Notes: generated from the sequence alone by a model not told the origin. Positions 1-6,720 are shown, counted from the first letter of the stretch. The stretch: DNA of 18,357 nucleotides from Nanobdellota archaeon (GCA_018815145.1 JAHIYL010000268.1:1-18357), one strand, 5' to 3'. Numbers and translations: made by a program.

Positions 1-23
1 TCAAAAAACAATATTTTCTTATG

Positions 24-76
24 CCGCCGAGCAAGATACTGCGTATTCCTAAAGAATCGCAGAGTGGCGAAGGCGG
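24..76. other. Nested GC-rich hairpin of unknown role
   Basis: An inner stem pairs CTGCG (39-43) with CGCAG (58-62) and ATTC (45-48) with GAAT (54-57) around the loop CTAAA, leaving T44 bulged. It is enclosed by CCGCC (24-28) pairing with GGCGG (72-76). The stretch is clearly richer in GC than its surroundings. Read on the minus strand, the inner hairpin has a TTTAG loop and one bulged base on the 3' arm, the same layout as the hairpin at 1900-1922. It could be an RNA 3' end, an IS200/IS605-type end, or part of a coding region cut by the window edge; I cannot decide. Confidence 0.3.
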
Positions 77-86
77 AAGGGGATTA

Positions 87-112
87 TAAGGGGCATCCCC
101 TTATTTCATTTT
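87..112 (+). terminator. Hairpin plus T-rich tract, possible terminator
   Basis: TAAGGGG (87-93) and CCCCTTA (97-103) form a perfect 7-bp stem with a CAT loop, followed by ATTTCATTTTTT. This looks like a terminator for whatever lies upstream of the window on the plus strand. Archaeal termination depends mainly on the T-tract, so the hairpin may be incidental. Confidence 0.4.
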
Positions 113-127
113 TTGTTATTATTGGTT

Positions 128-1156
128 ATGGCTTTACATTCAAGGGTAAAAGAAGGAATACAAAAATCTGTCAAATTGGATAAAATTGATAGAAAGATAA
201 TAAGAAAACTGTTTTCGGATGTAAGAGTATCTAATAATCAGATAGCAAGACAGGTTGGTGTGTCCAAAGAAATGGTCAATTATCGATTAAATAGACTGAA
301 AAAAAGACAGGTTCTACAGGGATTTGTAACAATTATCAATAATCACAAGATTGGTTACATCACTAGCATAACTTACTTCAAATTGCAGAAGGTCAATCAT
401 GACAGAGAGAAAGAAGTAATTTTTAAGTTATCAGGATGTGATTTTGTTAAATGCATTGCCACTTGCACAGGCCCATGGGATATGTTTGTTGTCACAGCTT
501 CAAAGAATATGCTCCACTTTAATCAGAACATTGTTGAGTATGAGAATATTATGGGAGAGAACCTGAAGAAGAAAAGGTCTGCAATCATTCTTGAGGAATA
601 TTTCATGCCATATGATTATATTACTGGTTCCCAAAGGAAACTTATGGCAAGAAGGCAGACCCGGGAAAAAGTATTGATTGACCGAATAGATAATCTGATA
701 CTTGAATCAATGTCAAATGATCCTTATATCTCCTTGGTAGAGCTGAGTAAAAGAATTGATCTTACTCCTGAAGCCACAAGTTATAGGATCAAATCACTCA
801 TCAAAAAAGGGGTAATTGAAGGGTTTTTTCCTCTTGTAGATATCACAATATTGGGATTTCATTGGTATACTGTCTCTCTTCACCTTCATAATATTACTGC
901 AGTCAGAGAAAATGAACTGATAAAATATCTCATGTCTGATACAAATATTGTTGTGGTAATAAAGACAGTCGGAGAGTGGGATATTGAATTTGATGTCCAT
1001 ATTGAGAATAGCTTGAAGTTCAGGGAATTACTGATGGATATCCGGGAAAAATTTCCAGATATAATAAATGATTTAGAGTCAAATCTCATTTTCAATGATT
1101 ATAAGTATACGCATTTTCCAAAAGGACTTTCAGCAGGATTTCCAAAAAATATATAA
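128..1156 (+). CDS. Tandem (double) Lrp/AsnC-family transcriptional regulator
   Basis: The 342-residue protein contains two consecutive Lrp/AsnC units. Unit 1 has a winged helix-turn-helix at about residues 17-70 (LDKIDRKIIRKLF, then IARQVGVSKEMVNYRLNRL) and a ligand-binding-like part with CTGPWDMFVV near 112-122. Unit 2 has a wHTH at about 184-238 (IDRIDNLILESMS, then LSKRIDLTPEATSYRIKSL) and TVGEWDIEFDV near 280-290. The G-x-W-D motifs match the Lrp G-x-Y/W-D signature. Family members usually have one unit of about 150 residues, so this is a fused dimer-like form. ATG at 128 is preferred; an in-frame TTG at 113 adds five residues and lies 27 nt after the TATA-like ATTATAAG (83-90), so it cannot be excluded. 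The effector and target genes are unknown; DNA binding is inferred from the family. The kinase-like gene follows 24 nt downstream with its own TATA-like element. Confidence 0.9.
   Translation: MALHSRVKEGIQKSVKLDKIDRKIIRKLFSDVRVSNNQIARQVGVSKEMVNYRLNRLKKRQVLQGFVTIINNHKIGYITSITYFKLQKVNHDREKEVIFKLSGCDFVKCIATCTGPWDMFVVTASKNMLHFNQNIVEYENIMGENLKKKRSAIILEEYFMPYDYITGSQRKLMARRQTREKVLIDRIDNLILESMSNDPYISLVELSKRIDLTPEATSYRIKSLIKKGVIEGFFPLVDITILGFHWYTVSLHLHNITAVRENELIKYLMSDTNIVVVIKTVGEWDIEFDVHIENSLKFRELLMDIREKFPDIINDLESNLIFNDYKYTHFPKGLSAGFPKNI
1147..1156 (+). promoter_or_regulatory. TATA box for the SEC59/DGK1-like gene
   Basis: AAATATATAA is centred about 29 nt before the ATG at 1181 and overlaps the end of the regulator gene. 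It allows a short-leader transcript independent of the upstream gene. Confidence 0.45.
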
Positions 1157-1180
1157 TTCTCCAGCTAACCATATACAATT

Positions 1181-1765
1181 ATGGCTCTTGAGATAAGAAG
1201 AAAGATCTGGCATCTTATGCAGGGAATAATCATTGTGTATCTGTTGAACCTTGATATCCCCTGGCTTTCTGAAAGATTTGCCTACCTGTTGCTGCTGATA
1301 GGTATTATTGGGCTAATCATTAGCATGATATCAAAGAAAAGCAATATTCCGATCATCCATAAGTTTCTAGAGCATTTTGGCAGAGAAAAAGAGTTGATGG
1401 AATTTCCGGGAAAAGGAGCATTCTATTATTTCATGGGAGCTTTTTTTGCAGTATTGTATTTTTCAAGGCCTATAGCAAGTGCAGCAATCCTTATACTTGC
1501 ATATGGTGATTCCATAAATCATCTGATAGGAAAATATTATGGAAGGATTAAGACAAGACTTCATCCTGAAAAGCTCCTGGAAGGAACAATTGCAGGCATT
1601 GTTGCAGCAGCTATTGCAGCAGCATTCTATGTGCCATTGCTTCACGCATTCATTGCATCAGGAATTGTTTTGACCATAGAGATGATAGAGATGAAATTTT
1701 TGAAGATAGATGATAATTTCTTTATTCCATTGCTTTCAGGACTGATTTTGACGTTGTTGGGATAA
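1181..1765 (+). CDS. SEC59/DGK1-family CTP-dependent lipid kinase-like membrane protein
   Basis: A polytopic membrane protein of 194 residues with about six hydrophobic segments. It carries the family signature: AYGDSINHLIGKYYGR (107-122), KLLEGTIAG (131-139), a membrane E-M-I-E (167-170) and DDNFFIPLLSG (177-187). These correspond to the G-D-S...G-K-x-x-G, K-S/L-x-E-G-S/T and D-N...P motifs of dolichol kinase (SEC59), yeast diacylglycerol kinase DGK1 and phytol kinase (COG0170), which phosphorylate membrane alcohols with CTP. Polyprenol/dolichol or another isoprenoid alcohol is the natural guess for an archaeal substrate, for example in sugar-carrier lipid recycling, but the sequence does not fix it. 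The N-terminal RRKIWHLMQG resembles the R-K-x-x-H start common in the family. No neighbour points to a pathway. Confidence 0.85.
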   Translation: MALEIRRKIWHLMQGIIIVYLLNLDIPWLSERFAYLLLLIGIIGLIISMISKKSNIPIIHKFLEHFGREKELMEFPGKGAFYYFMGAFFAVLYFSRPIASAAILILAYGDSINHLIGKYYGRIKTRLHPEKLLEGTIAGIVAAAIAAAFYVPLLHAFIASGIVLTIEMIEMKFLKIDDNFFIPLLSGLILTLLG

Positions 1766-1807
1766 GAATTATCACTTTTGTTCTTTGTCCTTTAATTTTT
1801 TATGCGA

Positions 1808-1860
1808 GAAGTCAGAGACCAAAACCAGGGGTTTTAACCCGTGGATACGGTCTCGACTTC
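1808..1860. repeat. Hairpin 1: IS200/IS605-type end-like palindrome
   Basis: The outer stem pairs GAAGTC (1808-1813) with GACTTC (1855-1860) and GAGACC (1815-1820) with GGTCTC (1849-1854), with A1814 bulged. The inner stem pairs CCA (1825-1827) with TGG (1842-1844) and GGGTT (1829-1833) with AACCC (1836-1840) around TT, with a G-G mismatch. The 3' side of the loop reads TTTTAACCCGTGG, parallel to TTTAGGGCGTGG in hairpin 2. Imperfect subterminal hairpins of this kind are typical of IS200/IS605 elements and their omega-RNA region. No tnpA or tnpB is present, so it would be a remnant, a non-autonomous copy or a look-alike. Confidence 0.45.
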
Positions 1861-1868
1861 AGCATCCC

Positions 1869-1946
1869 AAAGTTTTGGCGGTTTAGGAAGTGGCCGCAAA
1901 CCCCGCCCTTTAGGGCGTGGGTAGGTCACTTCCTGCCAATAACTTT
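1869..1946. repeat. Hairpin 2: long stem overlapping the dinD-like 3' end, IS200/IS605-type end-like
   Basis: Pairing runs almost without break: AAAGTT/AACTTT (1869-1874/1941-1946), TTGGC/GCCAA (1875-1879/1935-1939), an unpaired GGTTT, AGGAAGTGGCC/GGTCACTTCCT (1885-1895/1924-1934, one G-T), then ACCCCGCCC (1900-1908) with GGGCG-T-GGGT (1913-1922, T1918 bulged) around TTTA. The inner hairpin with a TTTA loop and one bulged T resembles the right end of IS200/IS605 elements such as ISDra2. The right arm lies in the last codons of the broken dinD-like gene, so the left arm reads as a degenerate inverted copy of that gene end. It could also act as a terminator between the convergent genes. Confidence 0.5.
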
Positions 1947-2640
1947 GTGATTTTTTTCTGATTCAATAAGATAGTTTTCATGAGTGGATACTTTCTGAGA
2001 ACTTCTTTTTTCAAGTTCTTTTCTTGCAATCCCAGCAACAGTTCCGCCCTCATTAGCAGCTTTTTTGTTTTCAATAAATCCCTGAGCATTTTTATCTTTT
2101 GCAATCCTCCATTGATATTTCAGATGTAAGGATTGCATATTCCTTTTCACCTTTTACATTCCTTTTTTGCCATTCATTAGTAAGTTCATCTCTGACTGCA
2201 ATGCCTCTTACTCTTTTTTCAATCCAGTCATCTGAATATCCTTTTGCCTTGTAAATATCTTTCATCCGCTTTTGAGCAAGTTCAGGGTTTTCAATTTCTT
2301 GTATTCTCTGGTAACCAACTTCTGCTAGCCATTGCTTAAATGGTTCAGCCTTTTTGGATGGTATGGATTGGATTATCCTAAATGCATTTTTAGTATTTAC
2401 ACAGTCTGTTAAGTAGGATTTACCATCAGAAGACATCAATTTCAGTTGTCCGATTTTTGCGGACAACTCAAATCCTTCCTCTATAAGCTTATTTTTAAGA
2501 TCAGACCAATATTTTCTGGGTCGATTGCTTTCTGTTAAAGTTTCAACTATATCAACTACAGAAAACCACCATTCATCATTGAACCATGTTCTTCTAATAT
2601 TCTTACCTTGAAAAACAACAATTGTGTTATTTGAATCCAT
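1926..2640 (-). pseudogene. DinD/Bro-N family antirepressor-like gene, broken by deletion and frameshift
   Basis: The intact 5' part gives 182 residues: a Bro-N-like region (about 5-110, with NDEWWFSVVDIVETL) and the region typical of DinD-type proteins (ENPELAQKRMKDIYKAKGY, then RGIAVRDELTNEW and EYAILTSEIS). The frame then runs into a stop at 2092. The rest of the same family continues in another frame from about 2108 to the TGA at 1926: RIAKDKNAQGF, NEGGTVAGIARKELEKR, KVIGRK. From memory of DinD-like proteins, about 40-45 residues that normally join SEIS to IARKKDAQG are missing, so the join near 2106-2118 looks like an out-of-frame deletion. E. coli DinD is about 274 residues and Bro-N proteins are common in phages. 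The lesion, and the hairpins at its 3' end, suggest a decaying mobile or phage gene. The 5' product could still be made as a truncated protein. Confidence 0.8.
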
Positions 2641-2663
2641 CTTACCCTATTAAATGAATAGAT

Positions 2664-2726
2664 ATTTGATTAGATATATAAATCTCACGCAGCAATGTCC
2701 AGTGACCTGTGCTCATTTGATTAGAT
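2664..2726. repeat. 12-bp direct repeat upstream of the dinD-like gene
   Basis: ATTTGATTAGAT occurs at 2664-2675 and again at 2715-2726, 51 bp start to start. The first copy touches the TATA box of the dinD-like gene, so the pair could be an operator. Each copy contains TTGAT, a target motif used by some IS200/IS605 elements, which may be chance in AT-rich DNA. Confidence 0.35.
2675..2682 (-). promoter_or_regulatory. TATA box for the dinD-like gene
   Basis: On the minus strand this reads TTTATATA, 35-42 nt before the ATG at 2640. That predicts a start near 2651 and a leader of about 10 nt containing AGGGTAAG. Confidence 0.5.
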
Positions 2727-2800
2727 TTTAGAAGACAAAAATCAGCAGCTTATAAGCTTGACAAGGCCATCGGATTTTTTCAAATTCATAAACAAGAACT

Positions 2801-2810
2801 TTTTTAAATT
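2801..2810 (+). promoter_or_regulatory. TATA box for the MoxR/VWA operon
   Basis: TTTTTAAATT is centred 26 nt before the ATG at 2832, which predicts a leaderless transcript and supports ATG 2832 over the in-frame TTG at 2814. Confidence 0.55.
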
Positions 2811-2831
2811 TACTTGGTTTTTTCTGTTTCT

Positions 2832-3848
2832 ATGTTTGAAGAATTCAAAAAATTGATAGCAGATTCTGATTTTGAGGATATAATTGGGATGGACGAGATC
2901 AAGGATGAGCTTAAATCGGCTCTCCTGACAGAGAGAAATGTCATTCTTGTCGGGCCTCCCGGATGCGGTAAGACAACTTTGGCAAAGAATATAGCAAGGA
3001 TTCTCCCTGAGATCACAGTCAATTCATGTTCATATGGATGCGATCCAAAAGAGCCTGTGTGTCCGGAGTGCATTGCAGAAAAGTCCCATAAAAAAAAAAA
3101 GATAAAGGGAGAAGAGAGGTTTGTAAGGGTGCAGGGTTCGCCGGATCTTACTTCTGAAGATCTTATAGGAGATATTGACCCGATAAAGGCACTTAAGTTC
3201 GGGCCGATGAGCCCAAAAAGCTTCACTCCGGGGAAGGTGTTCAAAGCTAATGCAAAGATCCTTTTTTTTGATGAGATTAACAGGTGCAGTGAGAAGCTTC
3301 AGAACTCGCTTCTTCAGGTGCTTGAAGAAGGAAAAGCAACAGTCTCTTCATATGATGTTGCCATAAGCTCCAAATTCATTTTCATAGGGACCATGAATCC
3401 GGGTGATATTTCTACTGAACCTCTCTCAGATGTTTTCATGGACAGATTTGATATCATATATATGGGATATCCAAAAAGGATTGAGGATGAAAAAAAGATT
3501 GTCATCCTCAAAGGTAAGGTCTTGGCTGATTTTTCTGACAGCCTATTGACGCTCATGGTAAAATTTGTGCAGGATTTGAGATTAAATAAGGACCTGGAAA
3601 AACTGCCCAGCGTCCGGGCGACAATCGGCCTGTATGAGCGGGCGCAGGGCTTTGCAGTGCTTGCAAAAAGAAAAAGAGTGAATTTTTCAGATATTGAGAA
3701 AGCAATTTTTTCAGTTCTGCGTCATAGGATAGAACTTAAGCCTTCAGTCAAATACCTTAAAAAACCTGAGGACATCCTGAAAAAAGAATTGCAGCGATTC
3801 AAGACAGAGAATAATGTCCCTGAAAAAGAAGAGAGTGATATTCCCTGA
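2832..3848 (+). CDS. MoxR/ChlI-like AAA+ ATPase with a four-cysteine insertion
   Basis: The 338-residue AAA+ protein has Walker A GPPGCGKT (41-48), Walker B ILFFDEIN (143-150), a sensor-1-like GTMNP (186-190) and an arginine-finger-like FMDRFD (202-207). These match the MoxR/magnesium-chelatase I group. After the Walker A helix lies C66-x3-C70-x6-C77-x2-C80, followed by a lysine-rich loop and LTSEDLIGDIDP; a similar cysteine-bearing segment is known in some ChlI-like homologues, and metal binding is a fair inference. The start is ATG 2832, 26 nt after a TATA box. The VWA gene begins 35 nt before this gene ends, so the two should form a chelatase-like or chaperone pair in which the ATPase remodels a target presented by the VWA partner. 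The substrate is unknown and no tetrapyrrole genes are nearby. An 11-A run (3090-3100) encodes the lysines. Confidence 0.9.
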   Translation: MFEEFKKLIADSDFEDIIGMDEIKDELKSALLTERNVILVGPPGCGKTTLAKNIARILPEITVNSCSYGCDPKEPVCPECIAEKSHKKKKIKGEERFVRVQGSPDLTSEDLIGDIDPIKALKFGPMSPKSFTPGKVFKANAKILFFDEINRCSEKLQNSLLQVLEEGKATVSSYDVAISSKFIFIGTMNPGDISTEPLSDVFMDRFDIIYMGYPKRIEDEKKIVILKGKVLADFSDSLLTLMVKFVQDLRLNKDLEKLPSVRATIGLYERAQGFAVLAKRKRVNFSDIEKAIFSVLRHRIELKPSVKYLKKPEDILKKELQRFKTENNVPEKEESDIP

Positions 3849-5019
3849 TTCTATTGAAGACACTAAACTGAAGAGAAAAAGCCAGCCAGAGTTTGAAAAG
3901 ACCAAAGAAAAGCCATCAGAAGGAGATAAGCTCATGAATTCTGTGCTTATGAATGACAAGAAGATCATTGAAGAAGGTCTCATAATAAATGATGCTGTCA
4001 ACCATGGTTTCAATTTTACACCTGATCTGATGTTCGAGAATCTTGTGAAAGACTATCGTTCTGCAAAAAAGCTCTATGGAAAGACACTCATCAGGAAACT
4101 TACAGGCTATGATGATGATTTTATCAGAAAAAATATAAAACTTCCTGAATTCAGGCGGGAATTAAAAGATGTTCTTGAGAAAAGGATAACTGACATGAAA
4201 AAAGATAAGATTGTCGGAAAAGAGGGTGAGATAACTGAGTCAGGTTATGAACTGGGTTCCCTTGTCCTATATACAGATGAGCTGGATTCATTGATCGCAA
4301 AAGGAATAGGTGAAAAGATACTAAAAAAAAATTCATCATATGGTGATGCATTTGATGTGAAACAATACAAAAAAGGCGACCTCTACAGGAATATTGATAT
4401 GAGAAAGACCATACAGGTAGCCCTTAGAAGAGGACATAATGGACTGGCAGAAGAGGATCTGAGAGTCTCATTAAAAAAATCCAAAGGAAAGATAAATATT
4501 GTCTATGCCATTGATTCTTCCGGCAGCATGCGGGGAAAAAAGATTGAGATGGCAAAAAAAGCAGGTGTTGCCCTGATCTACAAGGCTCTGGAGAACAAGG
4601 ACAATGTTGGTCTGGTATTGTTTCGTACAGATGTTGTTGAGAAGGTCCCACCGATCGATGATTTTTCTTTTCTTTTGTCAAAGATCGTTCGTGCCAGGGC
4701 GCTCAGAGAGACAAACCTGACAAAAGCAATCATTGATGCAACCGACCTGTTCATGAAGACCAATACTACAAAGCACCTGGTGCTGATAACAGATGCGATG
4801 CCTACGGTCGGAAAGACACCTGTGAAAGAGGCACTGTCTGCTGCAGTGGAGGCTGCGAATTCAGGGATAACAATATCTCTCATAGGTATAAATCTGACAG
4901 ATAAGGGAAAAGAGCTTGCTCAGAAGATAGTCGAAGTTGGCAAGGGAAGGCTCTATACTGTCAAGGATGTTGAGAATATTGATGTTCTGGTGCTGGAAGA
5001 TTATGAGAGTGTGATTTAA
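3814..5019 (+). CDS. VWA-domain protein, ChlD-like partner of the MoxR ATPase
   Basis: The protein has 401 residues. The first about 225 are charged and poorly recognisable, with a mostly helical middle (GSLVLYTDELDSL near 148-160, then a YKKGDLYRNIDMRKTI stretch near 185-200). The C-terminal half is a von Willebrand A domain with a complete MIDAS: D234-S-S-G-S238-M, T300 in ETNLT, and D327 in ITDAMPT. The layout matches the soluble VWA partners of MoxR ATPases and the ChlD subunit, which bind a divalent metal ion and a target protein. ATG 3814 overlaps the ATPase gene by 35 nt, implying translational coupling. No signal peptide or membrane segment is seen, so it is cytoplasmic. Its stop overlaps the stop of the convergent gene by two bases. 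The target cannot be named. Confidence 0.9.
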   Translation: MSLKKKRVIFPDSIEDTKLKRKSQPEFEKTKEKPSEGDKLMNSVLMNDKKIIEEGLIINDAVNHGFNFTPDLMFENLVKDYRSAKKLYGKTLIRKLTGYDDDFIRKNIKLPEFRRELKDVLEKRITDMKKDKIVGKEGEITESGYELGSLVLYTDELDSLIAKGIGEKILKKNSSYGDAFDVKQYKKGDLYRNIDMRKTIQVALRRGHNGLAEEDLRVSLKKSKGKINIVYAIDSSGSMRGKKIEMAKKAGVALIYKALENKDNVGLVLFRTDVVEKVPPIDDFSFLLSKIVRARALRETNLTKAIIDATDLFMKTNTTKHLVLITDAMPTVGKTPVKEALSAAVEAANSGITISLIGINLTDKGKELAQKIVEVGKGRLYTVKDVENIDVLVLEDYESVI

Positions 5020-6113
5020 TTTAAATATAGTATATGATAGATTTCTGTATCCTTGAATTGTTCGTATGTTTCAGGGTTCCAGACTTCGATGTGGTCGTCA
5101 GCCCAGAAAACAACTGCTTCTTTTATGTCTGATAATCCTGCTCTGGCAAATAGGTCATTGATTTTTCCGGCAATCTTGTATCCTTTTGTTGGTTTATATG
5201 TTAAAGGGATGCATTTTGTATCATGTTGCTTAAATTGAATACTATCCATATTTTGTGTTTCAACCCAATGTTTAAGCCATCTGTTGTCTGGTGATGTCAT
5301 ATTTGAATATTTACTCATAATTTCCTGCCTTGTGCCATTATCATAGATGCATAAATGTCTGTATTTTCCCATTTGTAGTGTACCAAAGCGCACAGAGATG
5401 TCGTGAGTAATGGTTTTCATATCATCTCCATATCCATTATGCATCAATATGGTAGCTGCATTTTCAAAACAATCAATTATTTCATCATCCTCTATCATCT
5501 CATAAGGAAGTGCCATATTATATCGGTTACCTTCACTTTGTTCTTTACATTGGATACTAACTCTATAAATCGGATATGCATCATCAATTCCTTTTTTTGT
5601 TGGAATTACTGGGATTGCATGCTCACTTGGTTCTGTTGACCAACCCATGCTTTTTTCATACATCTCTTTTGTCCAGAGTTCAAGAATTTCATTTTCATGG
5701 CATACCATAACATAGTCTCTTTCAAGAAAAGTGTCAGGAATTCCTAAATATGTTGAGATCATCTTTGGTCTGTTTTGTCTAAATCTGAGCTTGGTTTTTT
5801 TTGAACTAAAATCAAGTCCACATTTGCGATTGGTTTTTTGAAATACTTCACTTCTCCTCTCTGATAGCAAGATTTGTTCCTTTAATGCTGAAAATACTGG
5901 TTCATATGAAAAAACAATATATGGATATTCTTCTGTGTTGCTCGCGCCAACCATATATTCTGCCCAATCAAAGTACATATCCAATTTTTTTTCAGGAGCA
6001 CCATGAATAAATTTGTCAAAAGCGCTCGGTAATTCTATGAAAAATCCTCTCTTATCTTGACTAATTCTAACATATTCTATTTTGATAGATTCTTCAAGGT
6101 TTACTTTGCACAT
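5016..6113 (-). CDS. Putative regulator with AbrB/MraZ-like (SpoVT-AbrB) repeats
   Basis: I recognise this 365-residue protein only partly. Residues 14-32 (VRISQDKRGFFIELPSAF) resemble the opening of an AbrB/MraZ swapped-hairpin domain. Two segments end in the MraZ-like I-E-x-W-x-P-E-x-Y-E signature: NEILELWTKEMYEK (141-154) and DHIEVWNPETYEQF (340-353). A further candidate unit begins at about 181 (YRVSIQC, then RYNMALPYEMIEDD). I infer up to four degenerate half-domains, where bacterial MraZ has two in about 150 residues. DNA binding is therefore likely but unproven. ATG 6113 follows the strong ribosome-binding sequence GAGGTGA closely; 81 upstream in-frame codons are leader-like and rejected. 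It diverges from a membrane protein across a palindromic TATA box and converges on the VWA gene with two bases of overlap between the stops. Confidence 0.65.
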   Translation of the reverse strand: MCKVNLEESIKIEYVRISQDKRGFFIELPSAFDKFIHGAPEKKLDMYFDWAEYMVGASNTEEYPYIVFSYEPVFSALKEQILLSERRSEVFQKTNRKCGLDFSSKKTKLRFRQNRPKMISTYLGIPDTFLERDYVMVCHENEILELWTKEMYEKSMGWSTEPSEHAIPVIPTKKGIDDAYPIYRVSIQCKEQSEGNRYNMALPYEMIEDDEIIDCFENAATILMHNGYGDDMKTITHDISVRFGTLQMGKYRHLCIYDNGTRQEIMSKYSNMTSPDNRWLKHWVETQNMDSIQFKQHDTKCIPLTYKPTKGYKIAGKINDLFARAGLSDIKEAVVFWADDHIEVWNPETYEQFKDTEIYHILYLN

Positions 6114-6133
6114 AGTCACCTCTTTTGATCTTT

Positions 6134-6147
6134 TATATTTAAATATA
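6134..6147. promoter_or_regulatory. Palindromic TATA box shared by divergent genes
   Basis: TATATTTAAATATA is a perfect 14-bp palindrome. Its centre is about 27 nt from the ATG at 6113 (-) and about 57 nt from the ATG at 6197 (+), so it can place TBP for transcription in both directions. Confidence 0.5.
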
Positions 6148-6196
6148 TCCTCTTTTTTCAGTAAATTTTTTATGTTTGAAGATATTGGCAATATAT

Positions 6197-6712
6197 ATGA
6201 GATACAGCAGGATATTGGGAGAGTTTGCTGCAAAAGTAAAAAAAGATACAAAACAGGAGAAAATAAAGGCTCCGTCAACTGAAAAATATTATGCATTGGA
6301 TATTGACAAGATAATATCTGACAAGAAAAATTTTCTTTTGAAAAACTCAATCCCAATTATCCTGTTATTGATTTCTCTGAATATAGCAGTGTACTTTGGG
6401 TATTCAGGAGGAAATGGATTTGAATTTGGAAATTTCATAAAGCCTTTCCTGTTTTGCATTGCAGTCTCATCTTTGATATCAATAGGAGATATCATTGCAA
6501 AAAAAGTGTGGAAATTGCATTTTCATCTACATGGAAGACTGCTTCTGCTAGTCCGGATTGCACTCCTTGGTTTTGCTATGCTTGGGATATTGATTCTGGC
6601 AGTTGTTGCATTCTATTTGGTGATGGTACTAATAGGCAGTTTTATCATAATATTTTTTATCGTTTATGTGCTGATGGATACTATCAGTGATTTCAAAGGT
6701 AAAAAGGAATAA
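6197..6712 (+). CDS. Small integral membrane protein, unknown function
   Basis: The 171-residue protein has a basic, soluble N-terminus (1-50, with KVKKDTKQEKIK) and about four membrane segments near 51-69, 80-101, 113-137 and 138-160, then a short charged tail (DFKGKKE). I do not recognise a family. ATG 6197 is chosen; an in-frame TTG at 6176 adds seven residues. An ATG at 6172, nearer the position expected for a leaderless start from the palindromic TATA box, opens only a 36-codon reading frame in another phase, so either a short leader or an overlapping small peptide is possible. It lies opposite the AbrB/MraZ-like gene and ends 31 nt before cutA, whose TATA box begins at its last bases. 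Confidence 0.65.
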   Translation: MRYSRILGEFAAKVKKDTKQEKIKAPSTEKYYALDIDKIISDKKNFLLKNSIPIILLLISLNIAVYFGYSGGNGFEFGNFIKPFLFCIAVSSLISIGDIIAKKVWKLHFHLHGRLLLLVRIALLGFAMLGILILAVVAFYLVMVLIGSFIIIFFIVYVLMDTISDFKGKKE

Positions 6713-6720
6713 ATATTTAA
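6711..6720 (+). promoter_or_regulatory. TATA box for cutA
   Basis: AAATATTTAA is centred 28 nt before the ATG at 6744, predicting a leaderless or near-leaderless cutA transcript. Confidence 0.5.

Noticed and set aside
64..76. GTGGCGAAGGCGG, a string also found in 16S rRNA
   Set aside because: Only 13 bases match and the flanking bases do not continue as rRNA, so it is a chance match or an unrelated hairpin arm.
1..89. C-terminal piece of an upstream protein, open in frame 3 to the TAA at 87-89 and in frame 2 to the TAA at 50-52
   Set aside because: Several frames are open over such a short stretch and none shows a recognisable family; without the upstream sequence a coding call is not supported.
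6114..6356. N-terminal extension of the AbrB/MraZ-like protein by 81 codons
   Set aside because: The extension crosses the promoter and overlaps the divergent gene, has unlikely composition, and ATG 6113 has a strong GAGGTGA ribosome site.
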